Source of the DNA: Clostridiales bacterium
GTDB taxonomy: Bacteria; Bacillota; Clostridia; Christensenellales; JAISNN01
Direction of reading: 5' to 3'
DNA length: 44,491 bases
NCBI GenBank assembly: GCA_031289755.1
Contig: JAITOU010000039.1
Coordinates: forward strand, 1 to 44,491
Under the pieces are notes generated by a model. It was not told where the DNA came from. It ran no database searches and saw nothing but the letters and a program-made list of their open reading frames with translations. Made by a program: the position numbers and the translations under genes. This document shows, piece after piece, positions 15,810 to 24,279 of this stretch (its first letter is position 1; each line of letters opens with the position of its first letter).

Positions 15810-16409
15810 GTGAGAAAGGAAGAGATATTTAGAGCAATAGAGCAAAACAAGCTTGTCGCGGTAATACGCGGAAGCAGTCAAGACGGTGCGTATGCCGCCG
15901 CCGAACGGCTTATAGACGGCGGCGTCAAGCTTTTGGAATTGACCTTTACCGTGCCGCAGGCGCAGGACGTTTTGGCGGGCCTGTGCGGACGCTACGCCGA
16001 TTCCGATATTATCGTCGGAGCGGGTACGGTATTAGACGCGGAGACGGCGCGCATTGCCATTCTTTCGGGAGCGCGCTTTGTGGTTTCGCCCACACCGTCT
16101 GTCGAGGTGATAAGGCTTTGCAACCGTTATTCGGTCGCCGTCATTCCGGGAATCGCGACGGCGGGAGAGCTTTTGAGCGTACTCGAATACGGCGCGGATT
16201 TTGTCAAGCTGTTTCCGGGTGATTTGAATGTTTTGAAAGCCTTAAAAGGTCCTTTTCCGAACGTGCGCTTTATGGTCACGGGCGGCGTAGACCAAAAAAA
16301 TCTTGCCGATTGGTTTAAAGCCGGAGCGGCGGCGGTCGGTGCAGGTTCTAATCTTACTTCCCAAAAAGCCGATATCAAAAAATGGACGGATACGGTAAAA
16401 GCTTTATAA
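15810..16409 (+). CDS. eda: 2-keto-3-deoxy-6-phosphogluconate aldolase
   Basis: A 199-aa class I aldolase that splits KDPG into pyruvate and glyceraldehyde-3-phosphate, the last step of uronate catabolism. Seen in sequence: R20 in VIRG, the catalytic E43 in LELTFTVP, the Schiff-base K133 in FVKLFPG, and the phosphate-binding MVTGGV. Length is typical for the family. The start is GTG 15810 with a purine-rich AGAGAGAAG before it. It is the first gene of the operon, followed by kdgK, which makes its substrate. Trimeric cytoplasmic enzyme by family knowledge. Confidence 0.92.
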   Translation: MRKEEIFRAIEQNKLVAVIRGSSQDGAYAAAERLIDGGVKLLELTFTVPQAQDVLAGLCGRYADSDIIVGAGTVLDAETARIAILSGARFVVSPTPSVEVIRLCNRYSVAVIPGIATAGELLSVLEYGADFVKLFPGDLNVLKALKGPFPNVRFMVTGGVDQKNLADWFKAGAAAVGAGSNLTSQKADIKKWTDTVKAL

Positions 16410-16455
16410 ACAAAATGTAGGATATAATAAAAAATCTATAAACGGATAAAGAGAT

Positions 16456-17481
16456 ATGAGTAAAATTTTGACCTTCGGAGAGATAATGATGCGGCTTCAA
16501 CCGCCGTTAAATAAGCGTTTTTTAGATGCGCGGAGCTTTGATATGTGCTTTGGCGGCGGCGAAGCCAACGTTGCGGTATCGCTTGCCGAATTCGGCGAAG
16601 ACGCCGCGTTTTTTACCAAGCTGCCCGAAAACGCGCTTGCGGACGCGTGCCTGCGCGATTTAAGGGGGCGCGGCGTCAATACAAGCTTTATATTGCGCGG
16701 CGGCGAGCGTATGGGTATTTATTTTTGCGAAAAGGGCGTTTCACAGCGTCCGAGCCGTATCGTCTACGACCGAAAGGGCGCGAGCGTCAACACGATTACG
16801 CCGGACGAGGTCGATTGTCTAAGACTCTTAGACGGCGTGCGGTGGTTTCACTTCTCCGGCATTACTCCGGCTCTGTCGGACGCGGCGTACACCGCTCTCA
16901 AAATAATTCTCAAAGAAGCCCGAAGCCGCAAAATTACCGTTTCTTGCGATTTGAATTTCCGCAAAAACCTTTGGAGCGTCGAGCGTGCGCGCACCGTCAT
17001 GTCGGAGCTTATGCAGTACAGCGACCTTTTGATATCCAACGAAGAGGAATGCAAAAACGTTTTCGGTCTGGAAGCCGACGGCGCGGATATCCTTAGCGGC
17101 AGGTTGGACACGGACGGCTATATCGCGCTTGCGTCCGACATCAAAGAGCGGTTCAAAAACCTTAAAGCGGTAGCCTTTACCTTGCGCGGCAGCCGTTCCG
17201 CCGATATCAACGATTGGTCGGGTATTTTGCTTTCGGACGGGAAATGCTACAAGTCAAAGGAATATACGATAAGGGTGCTTGACCGCGTGGGCGGCGGCGA
17301 CAGCTTTTCGGCGGGGCTGATTTATTCAATGCTCAACGGCAAGGCTTTGCAATATGCGGTGGATTTTGCCGTCGCGGCATCTTGCTTGAAGCATTCGGTC
17401 GAAGGCGATTTCAATTCGGTTTCCGTAGGCGAAGTCGAAGAATTGATGAACGGCGACGGCAGCGGGAGAATAAAGCGATGA
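16456..17481 (+). CDS. kdgK: 2-dehydro-3-deoxygluconate kinase (PfkB family)
   Basis: A 341-aa ribokinase-family kinase that phosphorylates KDG to KDPG. The N-terminus ILTFGEIMMRLQPP and the GGGEANVAVSL loop match KDG kinases. The PfkB C-terminal signature is DRVGGGDSFSAGLIY with the catalytic aspartate of GGGDSF. It lies 46 nt after eda and its stop overlaps the uxaC start (ATGA). Substrate choice follows from operon context, since PfkB kinases are hard to separate by sequence alone. Confidence 0.9.
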   Translation: MSKILTFGEIMMRLQPPLNKRFLDARSFDMCFGGGEANVAVSLAEFGEDAAFFTKLPENALADACLRDLRGRGVNTSFILRGGERMGIYFCEKGVSQRPSRIVYDRKGASVNTITPDEVDCLRLLDGVRWFHFSGITPALSDAAYTALKIILKEARSRKITVSCDLNFRKNLWSVERARTVMSELMQYSDLLISNEEECKNVFGLEADGADILSGRLDTDGYIALASDIKERFKNLKAVAFTLRGSRSADINDWSGILLSDGKCYKSKEYTIRVLDRVGGGDSFSAGLIYSMLNGKALQYAVDFAVAASCLKHSVEGDFNSVSVGEVEELMNGDGSGRIKR

Positions 17482-18842
17482 TGAAGGTCAGACATGAAAT
17501 TTTAAAGACGGCGTTTGCGGAGCGAATCTATTCGGCGGTCAAGGAGCTTCCGATACTCGATTATCATTGTCATTTGAGTCCGAGCGAGATATATAACGAC
17601 AAGCCCTTTGACAATATCGGCGAGCTGTGGTTATCCGGCGACCACTACAAGTGGCGGCTTATGCGTAGTGCCGGAATAGACGAAAAATTTATTACGGGCA
17701 ACGCGTCTTGGCGCGAAAAATTTTGCGCCTTTATCGGCTGTGTCGGGAATGCCTTCGGAAATCCTTTGCGCGATTGGGCGCGGCTCGAACTCGAAAAATA
17801 TTTTGATTGCAAGGCTTATCTTTGCGGAGAAAATGCCGAAGCGATTTGGCAGGCGGCAAACGCGGCTATTGCAAAAAACAAGCTTTCGCCGCGCCGTCTG
17901 ATAGAGCTGTCAAGGGTAGAATATATCGCGACGACCGACGACCCGTCGGACACGCTTATATATCATCAAAAGCTCATTGACGACAAAGGCTTCAAGGCAA
18001 CCGTCGCTCCGACCTTTCGCGTGGACAATTTGTTTAATATCGAACGGACGGGCTTTCCCGAATATTTGAGCAGGCTGGCGGACGCAAGCGGAATCAAGAT
18101 AGACCGTTTTTCGGATTTTTTGCAAGCGATAGACACGCGCATGGCGGATTTTAAGGCGGTCGGCTGCGGCTTTTCGGATATCGGTATCGAACGGTTTCCT
18201 CAGACGGCGGCGTCCTTTGAAGCTGCCGAAAAGACCTTTGAAAAGGTCAAAAACGGCGTTTCGGTTTCCGCGTCCGAGCTTGACGGCTATTCGGGCTTTA
18301 TATATGTTAGGTGGCTTAACTCTTGCGCGTCGTTAGGCTTTGCCGCACAGCTGCATTTGAACGTACTCAGAAATGTCAATCAAAGGGAATTTGCGCGATT
18401 CGGCGCGGACGGCGGCTACGATACCGTCGGCAATTCCTTTTCGGCGGAAGCCTTAAAGCGTATTTTAAATCTCACCGCCCAAAACGGCGGACTTCCGCGC
18501 ATAATAATCTACACCCTTAACCCGTCGGATTATTATCCGCTTATCACTCTTGCGGCTGCGTTTAGCGGCGTAAGCGTCGGAATAGCGTGGTGGTTTAACG
18601 ACCACAAGAACGGAATATTGACATACCTTAAACGAATGAGCGAGCTTTCGCACATCGGCGAGGTCATAGGAATGCTGACGGACAGCCGCAGCTTTCTTTC
18701 TTATGCGCGGCACGATTATTTTAGAATGATACTTGCCGCCTTTCTGTCCGACTTCGGAGAAGAGAATGCACCCGAGTTGATTGGCATCGCGAAAAGGCTC
18801 TCGTATTACAATACAAAAAAATTGATTGGGGGAAAGCTATGA
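17478..18842 (+). CDS. uxaC: uronate isomerase
   Basis: A 454-aa amidohydrolase-fold enzyme that isomerises D-glucuronate to D-fructuronate, and D-galacturonate to D-tagaturonate. The metal-site motif LDYHCHLSP lies near residue 26, and family-typical stretches include FDNIGELWLSGDHYKWRLMR, a length-typical centre, and the C-terminal MLTDSRSFLSYARHDYFRM. ATG 17478 is taken because GGGAGA precedes it and it overlaps the kdgK stop by four bases. It is joined to uxuA by another ATGA overlap, so kdgK, uxaC and uxuA are tightly coupled. Confidence 0.95.
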   Translation: MMKVRHEILKTAFAERIYSAVKELPILDYHCHLSPSEIYNDKPFDNIGELWLSGDHYKWRLMRSAGIDEKFITGNASWREKFCAFIGCVGNAFGNPLRDWARLELEKYFDCKAYLCGENAEAIWQAANAAIAKNKLSPRRLIELSRVEYIATTDDPSDTLIYHQKLIDDKGFKATVAPTFRVDNLFNIERTGFPEYLSRLADASGIKIDRFSDFLQAIDTRMADFKAVGCGFSDIGIERFPQTAASFEAAEKTFEKVKNGVSVSASELDGYSGFIYVRWLNSCASLGFAAQLHLNVLRNVNQREFARFGADGGYDTVGNSFSAEALKRILNLTAQNGGLPRIIIYTLNPSDYYPLITLAAAFSGVSVGIAWWFNDHKNGILTYLKRMSELSHIGEVIGMLTDSRSFLSYARHDYFRMILAAFLSDFGEENAPELIGIAKRLSYYNTKKLIGGKL

Positions 18843-19873
18843 AAATTACATTCAGATGGTACGGACAAGGCGACCCCGTGACTTTGCAAAAAATCCGGCA
18901 GATACCCGTTGTAAGCGGCGTAGTATCGGCGGTATACGACGTTCCGGCAGGAGCTGTTTGGTCGGAGAAGAGCATTGAGCGGCTCTCACGCGATTGCGCC
19001 GAGAACGGATTGGAATTTGAAGTCGTAGAAAGCGTCCCCGTACACGAGGATATCAAGCTGGGCTTGCCGTCGGCAAAGCTCTATATAGACAATTACAAGG
19101 AGAATATCCGCCGTTTATCGAGAGTCGGAGTGAAGTGTATCTGCTATAACTTTATGCCGGTCTTTGATTGGCTCAGAAGCGAATTGAGAGCCGAACTTAA
19201 CGACGGCTCTAACGCGCTTGCATACCGTCATGCCGACGTTTTAAAAATGAATCCGCTGACGAGCGAGCTGTCGCTGCCCGGTTGGGATGCGAGCTATTCA
19301 AAGGAAGGTTTGAGAGAGCTGCTCCAAAAATACGAAGCCGTTGACGAAGATCGTCTGTGGCAAAATTTAGAGAATTTTTTGACGGAAATTATCCCCGTAG
19401 CAAAGGAATGCGGCGTCAACATGGCTATACACCCCGACGACCCCCCGTGGGGGATTTTCGGATTGCCGAGAATCATCACCGACAACGCCAACATCAAGCG
19501 TTTTTTAAAGCTTGTCGACAGCCCGGAAAACGGTATCACGCTCTGCACCGGCTCTCTCGGCGCTTCGCGTCAAAACAATCTCACCGAAATCGTCAAAACG
19601 GCAAAGGGCAGAATCCATTTTGTACATTTGCGCAATATCAGGCTTTCGGGCGAAAGGGATTTTGCTGAGACGGCGCATCCGTCAGCTTGCGGCGATATAG
19701 ATATGTACGCAGTTTTAAAGGCATTATCGGACGGCGGCTTTGACGGTTATATACGCCCCGACCACGGCAGAATGATTTGGGGCGAAACGGGACGCTTCGG
19801 CTACGGTCTGTACGACAGAGCCTTAGGAGCCTGCTACATAGCCGGACTTATAGAAGCGATTACAAAGAAATAA
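18839..19873 (+). CDS. uxuA: D-mannonate dehydratase
   Basis: A 344-aa TIM-barrel enzyme that dehydrates D-mannonate to 2-keto-3-deoxygluconate. Diagnostic segments are the start MKITFRWYGQGDPVTL, IHPDDPPWGIFGLPRI, the metal-binding cysteine and histidine region ITLCTGSLGAS and FVHLRN, and RPDHGRMIWGE near the end. Length is close to the usual 350-390. It is placed after uxaC (4-base overlap) and before the reductase that makes mannonate. Confidence 0.95.
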   Translation: MKITFRWYGQGDPVTLQKIRQIPVVSGVVSAVYDVPAGAVWSEKSIERLSRDCAENGLEFEVVESVPVHEDIKLGLPSAKLYIDNYKENIRRLSRVGVKCICYNFMPVFDWLRSELRAELNDGSNALAYRHADVLKMNPLTSELSLPGWDASYSKEGLRELLQKYEAVDEDRLWQNLENFLTEIIPVAKECGVNMAIHPDDPPWGIFGLPRIITDNANIKRFLKLVDSPENGITLCTGSLGASRQNNLTEIVKTAKGRIHFVHLRNIRLSGERDFAETAHPSACGDIDMYAVLKALSDGGFDGYIRPDHGRMIWGETGRFGYGLYDRALGACYIAGLIEAITKK

Positions 19874-19914
19874 AAGCGCGATAGGCGCATACGACAAAAA
19901 CGGAGATAAAAAAG

Positions 19915-20745
19915 ATGAAAAATAGTTTGAACGGTAAGGTCGCGGTTGTGACCGGAGCGGCGGGAGTGCTGTGCAGCGTCATTGCCGGAGATTTTGCCGA
20001 ACGCGGCGCGAAGGTCGCGGTACTTGATATCAACGAAAACGCCTTGAACGGTCTTGTAGACAAGCTTTCGATAAAGGGCATTGTCAAGGGCTATACGGCT
20101 AACGTCTTGGACAAGGCGAGCTTACAAGCGGCAAAGGAACGCATAGAAGCGGATTTCGGCGTTTGCGATATACTTGTCAACGGCGCGGGCGGAAACAATG
20201 CCGCCGCGACGACGGGCGAAGAGTTTTTTGATGCAAAAAACGACGGAAGCGTCAAAAGCTTTTTTGACCTAACCGAGTCGGGGGTGAATTTTGTGTTTAA
20301 TCTGAATTTTTTGGGAACTTTTTTGACGACGCAGGTATTTGCCGTGTCTATGGCTAAGCGCGGCGGCGGCAATATTCTCAATATATCGTCTATGAACGCC
20401 TTTACGCCGCTGACAAAAATTCCGGCTTATTCGGCGGCAAAGGCTGCCGTATCAAATTTTACCGAATGGCTTGCCGTGTATTTTGCGGCGGCGGGAATAC
20501 GCGTCAACGCGATTGCACCGGGCTTTTTTGCGACAAATCAAAATAAGAGCCTCCTTTATAATCCTGACGGCAGTCTGACGGAGCGTTCGGAGAAGATTTT
20601 GACAAACACTCCGATGAAGCGTTTCGGACAGCCGGAAGAGCTTTTGGGAGCGGTGCGTCTGCTGACGGACGACACGGAAAGCGCGTTTGTAACGGGGGTA
20701 GTCTTGCCCGTAGACGGCGGTTTCAGAGCCTATTCTGGCGTCTGA
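19915..20745 (+). CDS. uxuB: SDR-family D-mannonate oxidoreductase (fructuronate reductase)
   Basis: A 276-aa short-chain dehydrogenase. Cofactor motif TGAAGVLCS (residues 14-22), LVNGAGGNNA, catalytic serine in NISSMNAF, and YSAAKAAV (Tyr and Lys). It ends in the usual LPVDGGFRAYSGV. SDRs in this operon position reduce D-fructuronate to D-mannonate with NADH in many Firmicutes, replacing the unrelated long-chain UxuB of E. coli. GGAGAT precedes the ATG. The stop codon overlaps the edge of a dispersed repeat. Confidence 0.85.
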   Translation: MKNSLNGKVAVVTGAAGVLCSVIAGDFAERGAKVAVLDINENALNGLVDKLSIKGIVKGYTANVLDKASLQAAKERIEADFGVCDILVNGAGGNNAAATTGEEFFDAKNDGSVKSFFDLTESGVNFVFNLNFLGTFLTTQVFAVSMAKRGGGNILNISSMNAFTPLTKIPAYSAAKAAVSNFTEWLAVYFAAAGIRVNAIAPGFFATNQNKSLLYNPDGSLTERSEKILTNTPMKRFGQPEELLGAVRLLTDDTESAFVTGVVLPVDGGFRAYSGV

Positions 20746-20817
20746 CTGTGTTGTTTTCTCCTAACGTAGCGCAGACTACGCGTCGTCAAAAGCGCCTTGT
20801 CAGACATAAAAACAGTC
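20744..20817. repeat. dispersed palindromic repeat, copy 1 (74 bp)
   Basis: The sequence begins GACTGTGTTG and ends AAAAACAGTC (near-inverted ends). Its core, from TCCTAACGTAG to CGTCGTCAAAAGCGCC, is clearly homologous to the reverse complement of 32527-32616, with differences that often compensate in the internal CTAACGTAG/CTACG stem. It fills most of the uxuB to oxidoreductase gap. It looks like a small non-coding mobile or REP-like element. Confidence 0.7.
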
Positions 20818-20863
20818 TAAAATGTCAATATGCCCTAACTCCTTAAAAAAGGATAAGTGATTT

Positions 20864-21991
20864 ATGGATAAATTAAAATTTGCCGTCGTAGGAGTCGGGA
20901 GAATGGGAAGCGTTCATGCGGCGCATTTATTGCACGGACGCGTGCGCGGTGCGGAGCTTGTCGCAGTCGCGGATATTGCGTCCGAAGCTCTCGAAGCCTT
21001 TTCAAAAAAACCGAACGGCGTACCGACCTTTAAATGCTATAAGGAAATGGCGGAGCGTGTCAAGCCCGATGCCGTTATTATCGCAGTGCCGCACTATCAC
21101 CATATAAGCATTGCGCGCTTTTTTTTGGAGCGCGGCATCAACGTCCTTATCGAAAAGCCTATAAGCGTCACGACGGCGGAAGCCGACGGCTTTAACGGAT
21201 TTTTAAAAACGCTCGAAGGCGTTTCGGCGGCCGTTATGTATAATCAGCGTACAAACCCCGTTTACAAAAAAGCTAAGGAGCTTTTGGACGGCGGTGCGAT
21301 AGGCGAGATTAGGCGAATCGATTTTACCGTGACGGGCTGGTACCGTTCGCAGGCGTATTACAATCAAGGCGGCTGGCGCGCTTCGCTTTCGGGCGAAGGG
21401 GGCGGAGTATTGATAAATCAATGCGTACATCAGCTCGATATATTGCAATGGCTTGTCGGAATGCCCGACAGCATTTATGCCGACATCGCGACGGTCGGGC
21501 GGCGCATAACGACCGAAAACGACGTGACGGCGGTTTTTAAATACCGCAACGGAGCGCACTGCTTGTTTTCGGCGTCCGCGCACGAGCTTAACGGCATAAA
21601 CCGCATAGAGCTTGCAGGAGATAAAGGGCGGCTTGTCATAGGCGAAAGGCTTATGAAGTATTATTTTTGGGACAAATCCGAGCCGCAGGTAAACGGTGAT
21701 ACCGTGAGCGGTTACGGTTCGGCAACTTGGCATAAGCGCGTCTACCGTTACGGCATAAGGCGTATCGCCGACCTTATCTTGGGTCAGCAGATACGCATTG
21801 TCAAAAATTTTACGCGGCATATCCTGACCGGAGAAAAGCTCATCTCTCCGGCTGATGACGGAATATCGGCACTGACGCTAATAAACGGTATCTATCTTTC
21901 GGCATGGGAAGGCGCGGAAATCGCCGTGCCGTTTGACGGCTTGCGCTATGAAAAGCTTTTAAAAGCAAAAGCCGAAGCCGAAAAGAAATAA
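20864..21991 (+). CDS. Gfo/Idh/MocA-family oxidoreductase (second copy)
   Basis: A 375-aa NAD(P)-binding oxidoreductase. It begins with the Rossmann motif VGVGRMGSVHAAHLL, then has IEKPISVT and the C-terminal-domain signature GGWRASLSGEGGG with NQCVHQLDILQWL, whose histidine is the usual catalytic residue. It is close in pattern to the third copy at 23042 (same MYNQRTNP, YYNQGGWR and NQC.HQ..L), so the pair probably arose by duplication. They flank a TIM-barrel isomerase, an arrangement typical of sugar or inositol oxidation-isomerisation routes. Substrate unknown. Confidence 0.87.
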   Translation: MDKLKFAVVGVGRMGSVHAAHLLHGRVRGAELVAVADIASEALEAFSKKPNGVPTFKCYKEMAERVKPDAVIIAVPHYHHISIARFFLERGINVLIEKPISVTTAEADGFNGFLKTLEGVSAAVMYNQRTNPVYKKAKELLDGGAIGEIRRIDFTVTGWYRSQAYYNQGGWRASLSGEGGGVLINQCVHQLDILQWLVGMPDSIYADIATVGRRITTENDVTAVFKYRNGAHCLFSASAHELNGINRIELAGDKGRLVIGERLMKYYFWDKSEPQVNGDTVSGYGSATWHKRVYRYGIRRIADLILGQQIRIVKNFTRHILTGEKLISPADDGISALTLINGIYLSAWEGAEIAVPFDGLRYEKLLKAKAEAEKK

Positions 21992-22070
21992 TATAATGCC
22001 GCATGATAGATTGCATTTGAGCGACGCTAAGCTAAATTGATTTTTAATATCGGGAGGGAATTAAGAATTT

Positions 22071-22997
22071 ATGTTTAAAATATCGGGTTTTTATGACGAA
22101 GCAAGCACCGACCTTGATAAACAGTTAGAATTGATAAAAAAACTCGGCGGCAAGTATTTGTGTCCGAGAAATATCAACGGCAAAAACATTTCGGCATATT
22201 CGGCGGAAGAATTTGAAAGCGGAATACTGCCGTCCTTAAAGGCGGCGGACGTAGGACTTTCGTCGATAGGGTCGCCTATCGGCAAAATCCGCATCGACGA
22301 CGAAGAAGCTTATGCGGCGCAGCTCAAACAGCTCGAAGAGCTTGTCAAAATAGCCGTTCTGACCGACTGCAAATACATTCGCTGTTTTTCGTTTTTTGTC
22401 GGCAAAAATGCCGACTATGCCGCGTTGTCTGGCAAGGTCTTTGAAAAATTTTACGGCTTTGTCAAGGCGGTCGAGGGTACGGACATCACGATTTTGCACG
22501 AAAACGAAAAGAAGATTTTCGGCGACACGCCGGAGCGTGCGCTGTCTCTCTTTCACGCCGTAAACCACCCCCAAATGAAGCTCTGCTACGACGCGTCAAA
22601 TTACATTCAGTGCAAGGCCGACGCTTGGCGGGCTTACGAGATGACAAGGGAGTATACGGCATATTATCACATGAAGGATTGCGAGAACGGCGTCGAGGTT
22701 CCGCTCGGTACGGGGCAGGGACGGATTCGGGAGATTGTCGCCGACCTTGTCAAGCGTGAGTACGACGGCTTTTTGACGTTAGAGCCGCATACCTTCAAAT
22801 ACGCGTTTTTAAAAGTACCGTTTTATTTGATTCCTTTTTTGAATTTGACACGGACGGCGCGTCTGTACCGCCGTATCGACAAGGAAATAGGCGTGAAAGC
22901 CTTCGAGCGTCCGACACGCGAAGAGCTTTTTGCCATACAATATCAAAACGCCGTCAAGATAATAGACGAAGCCGGCGGCAAAATAGACAGCTTATAA
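22071..22997 (+). CDS. sugar phosphate isomerase/epimerase (xylose isomerase-like TIM barrel)
   Basis: A 308-aa AP-endonuclease-2-fold protein. The metal ligands can be read as E in ILHENEK, D in LCYDASN, H in YYHMKD and E in LTLEPHT. These proteins isomerise, epimerise or dehydrate sugars and inositols; here it sits between two Gfo/Idh oxidoreductases. GGAGGG is about 12 nt before the ATG, rather far. A C-terminal extension after residue 250 (YRRIDKEIGV) is longer than in typical members. Confidence 0.82.
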   Translation: MFKISGFYDEASTDLDKQLELIKKLGGKYLCPRNINGKNISAYSAEEFESGILPSLKAADVGLSSIGSPIGKIRIDDEEAYAAQLKQLEELVKIAVLTDCKYIRCFSFFVGKNADYAALSGKVFEKFYGFVKAVEGTDITILHENEKKIFGDTPERALSLFHAVNHPQMKLCYDASNYIQCKADAWRAYEMTREYTAYYHMKDCENGVEVPLGTGQGRIREIVADLVKREYDGFLTLEPHTFKYAFLKVPFYLIPFLNLTRTARLYRRIDKEIGVKAFERPTREELFAIQYQNAVKIIDEAGGKIDSL

Positions 22998-23041
22998 AAA
23001 ATCTACGCGGAAACAATCCGCGCCTTACGGAGAAAGAGATT

Positions 23042-24217
23042 ATGGAAAAGAAAAAGGTTCGTTACGCGATTATCGGCATAGGCAAAATGGGTTCGACTCA
23101 TGCGCGCAAGCTCTTAAAGGGCATTGACAAAAACGCTCTTCTCACAGCCGTCTGCGACATTTCCGAAGAGCGCAAGGCTTGGGCAAAGAACACTCTTAGC
23201 GGTGTGAGGTTTTTTGACGACTACAAAGACCTTCTCGTTCAAAAAGACGTCGACGCCGTAATAGTAGCTACGCCGCATTATCTGCACCCCGTCATTGCAA
23301 AGGAAGCTCTTATTGCAGGCAAGCACGTCTTGATAGAAAAGCCTGCCGGAGTCTATACAAAGGCGATACGCGAGCTAAACGAGCTTGCCGCTTCGCTTCC
23401 CGAACAAGTCTTTGGAATCATGTACAACCAACGCACAAATCCGCTCTACAAAAAAGCCAAAGAGATTATCGAAAGCGGACAAATGGGTCAGATAAAGCGC
23501 ATAAATTGGATTATAACAAATTGGTACCGTCCGCAAGCCTATTACGACCAAGGCGGCTGGCGCGGCACATGGTCGGGAGAGGGCGGCGGCGTGCTTATCA
23601 ATCAATGTCCTCATCAGATTGATTTGTTTCAATGGCTGGGCGGTATGCCCGAACGCGTAAGGGGCTTTACTCACGCGGGAGTCAGGCGGCGCATTAACGT
23701 CGAAAACGACGTCACCTTTTATACCGAATACGCTAACGGCGCATCGGGCGTATTTGTCACATCTACGCACGATTATCCGGGTACAAACAGGCTGGAAATA
23801 TCGGGCGACGGCGGACGGCTCGTCATCGAACAGCACCTGCTGTCCGAGAAGCTCACCTTTAATAAGCTCGGTGTTTCCGAGACGGAATTTAACTTAAATA
23901 ACACAAAATTTATGCCGTTGATTCCTTCAAAGACAATCAGGAAGCGTACGGGGACGCTGACAAACGCCGTACGGCTCGGTATCGTCGGACAGCACGCCAA
24001 CATCATTCGCAATTTTAGCCGCGCTATACTCTTTAAAGAGCCGCTGGTTGCACCGGGAGCGGACGGGATTCGCGGACTTATGCTGTCTAACGCCGTGCAT
24101 TTGTCGGGCTGGCTCGGCGGCAAGGAATTGACGCTGCCGATAGACGAAGAGCTGTTTATTGCGGAGCTTGAAAAGCGTATCGGAGAAGAAGCCGCCCAAA
24201 GCGGCGCGAACGCTTAA
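23042..24217 (+). CDS. Gfo/Idh/MocA-family oxidoreductase (third copy)
   Basis: A 391-aa oxidoreductase with IIGIGKMGSTHARKLL (Rossmann), ATPHYLHP, LIEKPAGV, and GGWRGTWSGEGGG with NQCPHQIDLFQWL including the probable catalytic histidine. It resembles the second copy throughout and differs mostly in the C-terminal third. It is preceded by GGAGAAAGAG. With the isomerase it could run a cycle of oxidation at one carbon, isomerisation and re-reduction, as in known 3-keto-sugar or inositol pathways; this is inference. Confidence 0.87.
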   Translation: MEKKKVRYAIIGIGKMGSTHARKLLKGIDKNALLTAVCDISEERKAWAKNTLSGVRFFDDYKDLLVQKDVDAVIVATPHYLHPVIAKEALIAGKHVLIEKPAGVYTKAIRELNELAASLPEQVFGIMYNQRTNPLYKKAKEIIESGQMGQIKRINWIITNWYRPQAYYDQGGWRGTWSGEGGGVLINQCPHQIDLFQWLGGMPERVRGFTHAGVRRRINVENDVTFYTEYANGASGVFVTSTHDYPGTNRLEISGDGGRLVIEQHLLSEKLTFNKLGVSETEFNLNNTKFMPLIPSKTIRKRTGTLTNAVRLGIVGQHANIIRNFSRAILFKEPLVAPGADGIRGLMLSNAVHLSGWLGGKELTLPIDEELFIAELEKRIGEEAAQSGANA

Positions 24218-24279
24218 AGATAACGCGTCTTGCTCAAAGTTAAAAGGGCTTGACTTTATGATAAAGTAAGGAGTTATTT

